Assembly: GCA_964630905.1 (NCBI GenBank)
Contig: CAZVWR010000086.1
Span: 1-8,135, forward strand
DNA length: 8,135 bases
Direction of reading: 5' to 3'
Source: JAGOEX01 sp964630905
GTDB taxonomy: Bacteria; UBP6; UBA1177
Part shown: positions 5,892 to 8,135 of the stretch, in pieces
Layout of the letters: every line of letters begins with the position of its first letter
Position numbering within the stretch: the first letter of the stretch is position 1
Program-made: the position numbers and the translations under genes
Notes under the pieces: generated by a model
What the model was told of the DNA's origin: nothing
Database searches by the model: none
What the model saw: the letters and a program-made list of their open reading frames with translations, nothing else

Positions 5892-7298
5892 CTAAAAATC
5901 TTTAACTTTGAAAGTATCCCCTGAAGAATATGCAAATCTTGTTATAACACTCTTTAATTCTCTCACATTGCCCGGCCAGTCATGTTCAAGAAGCTTCTTT
6001 TCTGCCGCTTTTTCAATCTTCAGGTCTTTTCCTTTAAGTGCTGAATGGATATGTCTGCAAAGAGGAATAATATCATCTTTCCTTTCCCGAAGCGGTGGAA
6101 TGTTCAAATGAAGCGTTGCGAGACGGTAATAAAGATCTTTTCTGAATGTCTGTGCCTTTACAGCTTTTTCCAGATCCTTATTTGTGGCAAGAATCAGTGT
6201 CACATCAACTTTTCTTCCCGTACCGCTTTCACCAACTCTTCTCACCATCCAGTCTTCAAGAACTCTGAGCAGTTTAGATTGAAGGTTCATCGGCATCTCT
6301 GCTATCTCATCAAGGAAAAGTGTTCCGCCGTCAGCCGCAATGAAAGCTCCGGTTCTTTCCTCTGCTCCCGTAAAACTCCCCTTCACCGTCCCGAAAAGTT
6401 CGCTTTCTACAAGTGTCTCAGGGATACTTGCCGCGTTATATGTGATGAACTGTCCTTTTCTACCGCTTGTTTTATGGATGAATTCTGAAAAAACCTCTTT
6501 GCCAGTTCCGCTTTCACCTGTCAGAAGTATTATCGGGTGATTTGCAAAAAGAGCCGGTTGATTGAGCCAGTTCTCAATCTGCTCAAACTGCGGGGCAAGA
6601 GTTCCTATGTAGTATGATTCACTGGTTTTTTCCTTGTTTACAGATATCAGGACATCGTGTCTTCCGGCAATTGAGAAATGATATTTCCCTTCTTCAAGCA
6701 CGCCGCTTTCAATTTTCACACCGTTAACCCATGTGCCATTCTTTCCCTTATTCCAGAAATGGAGTCCCGTCTCTTTCATTTCAAAAAGGACATGTTCGCT
6801 TGAAACTTCGTCAAAACTTATTGAAATATCTGTGTTTTTTCTACCTATCTTAATATCCCGGCCCGGTCTGAACACGAATGTTTTCCCCTTTCCGCCGTAT
6901 GTCATCACGATATTCTTATATTCAGCTGGTTCATCTTCCATGATAAGGGTGTTGCCGAATTTTTTTGAATTTTCTTCAGGAACTACCGTTGAAAGATTTG
7001 ATATCGGAGAAAAGGAAAAGGAAAAATCACCTGATGAAAACACATCTGTCCCTTCAAAAATTTCACCACCTGCAACATCTTTCCCGTTGAGCTTGAACTT
7101 CCCCGACACAGGAAAAAGGTACCACGAATATTCTTTTTTCTCGAAATTGAATTCCTTGCGAAGAACCATTTCGGAACCCCTCATCTCAGGAGGAAAAAGA
7201 ATGTCACCCTCGTCACCGCCGACAACTATCCGCTTTTTCGCACTGTTCACATAGAATGAAAAAAGGTGTTTTCCGCTTCTGAAAATGAGAAGATACAT
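5892..7298 (-). CDS. FHA-domain sigma-54 activator (AAA+) lacking a C-terminal HTH
   Basis: This 468-aa protein is a bacterial enhancer-binding protein that would remodel sigma-54 RNA polymerase using ATP. Residues 1-100 are beta-rich and may be a degenerate FHA-like fold (LNGK at 69-72, GDFSFSF at 90-96). A canonical FHA domain follows (about 137-220): GR at 152-153, SSEH at 166-169, NGTWVNG at 187-193, a phosphothreonine-peptide reader. The AAA+ core has Walker A GESGTGKE (261-268), the sigma-54 loop as GSFTGA (307-312), Walker B GGTLFLDE (324-331), the FRKDLYYRLATL region (385-396) with the expected arginines, and WPGNVREL (441-448). It ends 20 residues later, with no Fis-type HTH. The ATG at 7298 has GGAG (7306-7309) upstream. 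It heads a three-gene operon, 9 nt before the lipoprotein. Confidence 0.93.
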   Translation of the reverse strand: MYLLIFRSGKHLFSFYVNSAKKRIVVGGDEGDILFPPEMRGSEMVLRKEFNFEKKEYSWYLFPVSGKFKLNGKDVAGGEIFEGTDVFSSGDFSFSFSPISNLSTVVPEENSKKFGNTLIMEDEPAEYKNIVMTYGGKGKTFVFRPGRDIKIGRKNTDISISFDEVSSEHVLFEMKETGLHFWNKGKNGTWVNGVKIESGVLEEGKYHFSIAGRHDVLISVNKEKTSESYYIGTLAPQFEQIENWLNQPALFANHPIILLTGESGTGKEVFSEFIHKTSGRKGQFITYNAASIPETLVESELFGTVKGSFTGAEERTGAFIAADGGTLFLDEIAEMPMNLQSKLLRVLEDWMVRRVGESGTGRKVDVTLILATNKDLEKAVKAQTFRKDLYYRLATLHLNIPPLRERKDDIIPLCRHIHSALKGKDLKIEKAAEKKLLEHDWPGNVRELKSVITRFAYSSGDTFKVKDF

Positions 7299-7360
7299 GG
7301 CTTACTCCGGTAAATTCAAATATTACGCGATATTTTACAAACTTAGATGATAAAAGGCAA

Positions 7361-7366
7361 ATTATA
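7361..7366 (-). promoter_or_regulatory. Candidate -10 box upstream of the FHA regulator
   Basis: A perfect TATAAT on the minus strand lies in the 80-nt gap between the helicase stop and the regulator start, about 60 nt before the ATG. No good -35 box lies 16-18 nt upstream; the best is GATAAA at 7384-7389, within the end of the helicase gene. The operon might instead be co-transcribed with the helicase. Confidence 0.35.
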
Positions 7367-7380
7367 GGGCGATAAACACC

Positions 7381-8135
7381 TTATTTATCTGTTTTCTTCT
7401 TTTCGAAGGGCTTTTTATTATCCTTGAACGGCTTATTTTTATCAAACGGTTTTTTATCCTTATCAAAAGGTTTCTTGTCTTTAAATGGCTTTTTCTTGTC
7501 AAAGGGTTTTTTGTCCTTGTCGAAGGGTTTTTTATCTTTATCAAAAGGTTTTTTGTCTTTTGGCGGTTTGTCAGGTTCGTAAGGTTTTTCATCTGATCTG
7601 AACTTTCTTTTCCGGTCATCTGAACTTTGATGACTATGACGGTCCCTGTCACGGTGACTTCTGTTGTCTCTTCCGCCGGATCTTCCTCTGTTGAAACCTT
7701 CCTTATCCCTCTGTATTAACTGTCTGAGCCGTGATTCAGTGAAACCGATCTGTTCCGGACCTGTTTCCTCATCTTCACCAAGAAGCATCGAAGCAAGGAC
7801 AACGGCTATCGATTTCATATCCATTTCTTTTTCAAGCTTTTCAACAAGAGCAAGACCATCCTTGTCCGGAGTGTGTTCTGTCATTTCAGCTACAAGCCGT
7901 TTGATCCGCTCTTCTTTTATGTTTTTCAGTGTCGGAATGACTTTGAGCTCGATCGTTGAGCCGACACTTTTTTCAATTCGCTGAATTGTCCTGAATTCTG
8001 AAGGAGTTACAAGGGTTATTGCCATTCCCTTGTGCCCTGCACGGCCTGTTCTTCCGACTCTGTGGATATAACTTTTAGCATCAAAAGGCATGTGGTAATT
8101 GAAAACATGTGTCACATCAGCGACATCAAGACCCC
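7381..8135 (-). CDS. DEAD-box RNA helicase, C-terminal part (5' end outside window)
   Basis: The gene enters from the right edge; a GTG at 8115 is internal, since GLDVADV lies in frame before it. The visible part begins at helicase motif V (RGLD, with R inferred from a split codon) and has HVFNYHMPFD, YIHRVGRTGRAG (motif VI) and GMAITLV, so it is a DEAD-box ATPase that unwinds RNA, of the DeaD/CsdA/RhlE type. After the helicase core comes a helical region (about 7730-7960, including VLASMLLG), then an Arg/Asp/Ser/His-rich stretch and finally a Lys-rich tail of repeated KKPFDKD units to the stop (TAA, 7381-7383). Such tails bind RNA non-specifically and are disordered. Which paralogue it is cannot be decided without the N-terminus. 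Confidence 0.92.
   Translation of the reverse strand, partial: GLDVADVTHVFNYHMPFDAKSYIHRVGRTGRAGHKGMAITLVTPSEFRTIQRIEKSVGSTIELKVIPTLKNIKEERIKRLVAEMTEHTPDKDGLALVEKLEKEMDMKSIAVVLASMLLGEDEETGPEQIGFTESRLRQLIQRDKEGFNRGRSGGRDNRSHRDRDRHSHQSSDDRKRKFRSDEKPYEPDKPPKDKKPFDKDKKPFDKDKKPFDKKKPFKDKKPFDKDKKPFDKNKPFKDNKKPFEKKKTDK
7393..7557 (-). repeat. KKPFDKD repeat tail of the helicase gene
   Basis: A 21-bp-period repeat encodes about eight copies of a seven-residue unit with core KPF, flanked by Lys and Asp. The copies are imperfect at both protein and DNA level (some are shortened to KKPFK or NKPFKDN), so the tract is older and more diverged than the collagen-like repeat. The strong positive charge with regularly spaced Phe suggests an RNA-binding, possibly condensate-forming, tail. 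Confidence 0.88.

Noticed and set aside
6045..7254. Plus-strand ORFs at 6045-6488 and 6733-7254
   Set aside because: They are antisense shadows of the regulator gene, whose motifs are all in the minus frame; no recognisable domain.
7299..7380. Sigma-54 promoter upstream of the FHA regulator
   Set aside because: No GG and GC dinucleotides with the required 10-nt spacing; the GG and GC pairs present are at other distances.
7362..7652. Minus-strand ORF rich in Lys/Thr/Asn near the helicase end
   Set aside because: It is an off-frame shadow of the KKPFDKD repeat tail with no domain or ribosome binding site.

Overview
This window is moderately AT-rich bacterial DNA, probably a scaffold from an assembly, since it contains a run of exactly 100 N. 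The three-gene cluster on the minus strand suggests an uncultured Gram-negative bacterium, possibly of the former Deltaproteobacteria/Myxococcota sphere. The clues are an FHA-domain sigma-54 activator, lipoproteins with lipoboxes, paired six-cysteine CGNGxxxxxExCD repeats, and a LamG module. The taxonomic guess is inference only.

Layout. Positions 1-50 are ten perfect copies of the pentamer TGTCT, running off the left edge and leading into a doubtful short ORF. From 230 to 851 (+) lies a toxin-antitoxin operon: a sigma-70-like promoter, a Phd/YefM antitoxin (287-568) and a RelE/ParE toxin (546-851). A second, unrelated toxin-antitoxin operon of AbiE type lies on the minus strand: AbiEi-like antitoxin (about 2220-1615), then AbiEii nucleotidyltransferase toxin (1622-852). 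The two operons converge with no base between their stop codons. A 14-bp perfect palindrome and a TTGACA-containing promoter candidate precede the AbiE operon.

From 7298 down to 2311 is a tightly packed minus-strand operon with gaps of only 9 and 7 nt. It encodes (i) an FHA-AAA+ sigma-54 activator with no C-terminal HTH, (ii) a large modular surface lipoprotein (acidic linker, two Cys-rich repeats, a Gly-X-Thr collagen-like tract interrupted by the assembly gap, LamG, C-terminal beta domain) and (iii) a lipoprotein 5'-nucleotidase of the UshA type. The spacing suggests co-expression. My inference is that a phosphopeptide-sensing regulator is coupled to a cell-surface binding and nucleotide-hydrolysing pair.

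The right edge (7381-8135, minus) holds the C-terminal third or so of a DEAD-box RNA helicase with a long basic KKPFDKD-repeat tail. Nothing here is demonstrably a new system. The most unusual points are the regulator-lipoprotein-nucleotidase operon, the proline-poor collagen-like tract at the assembly gap, the two abutting toxin-antitoxin loci and the pentamer microsatellite.
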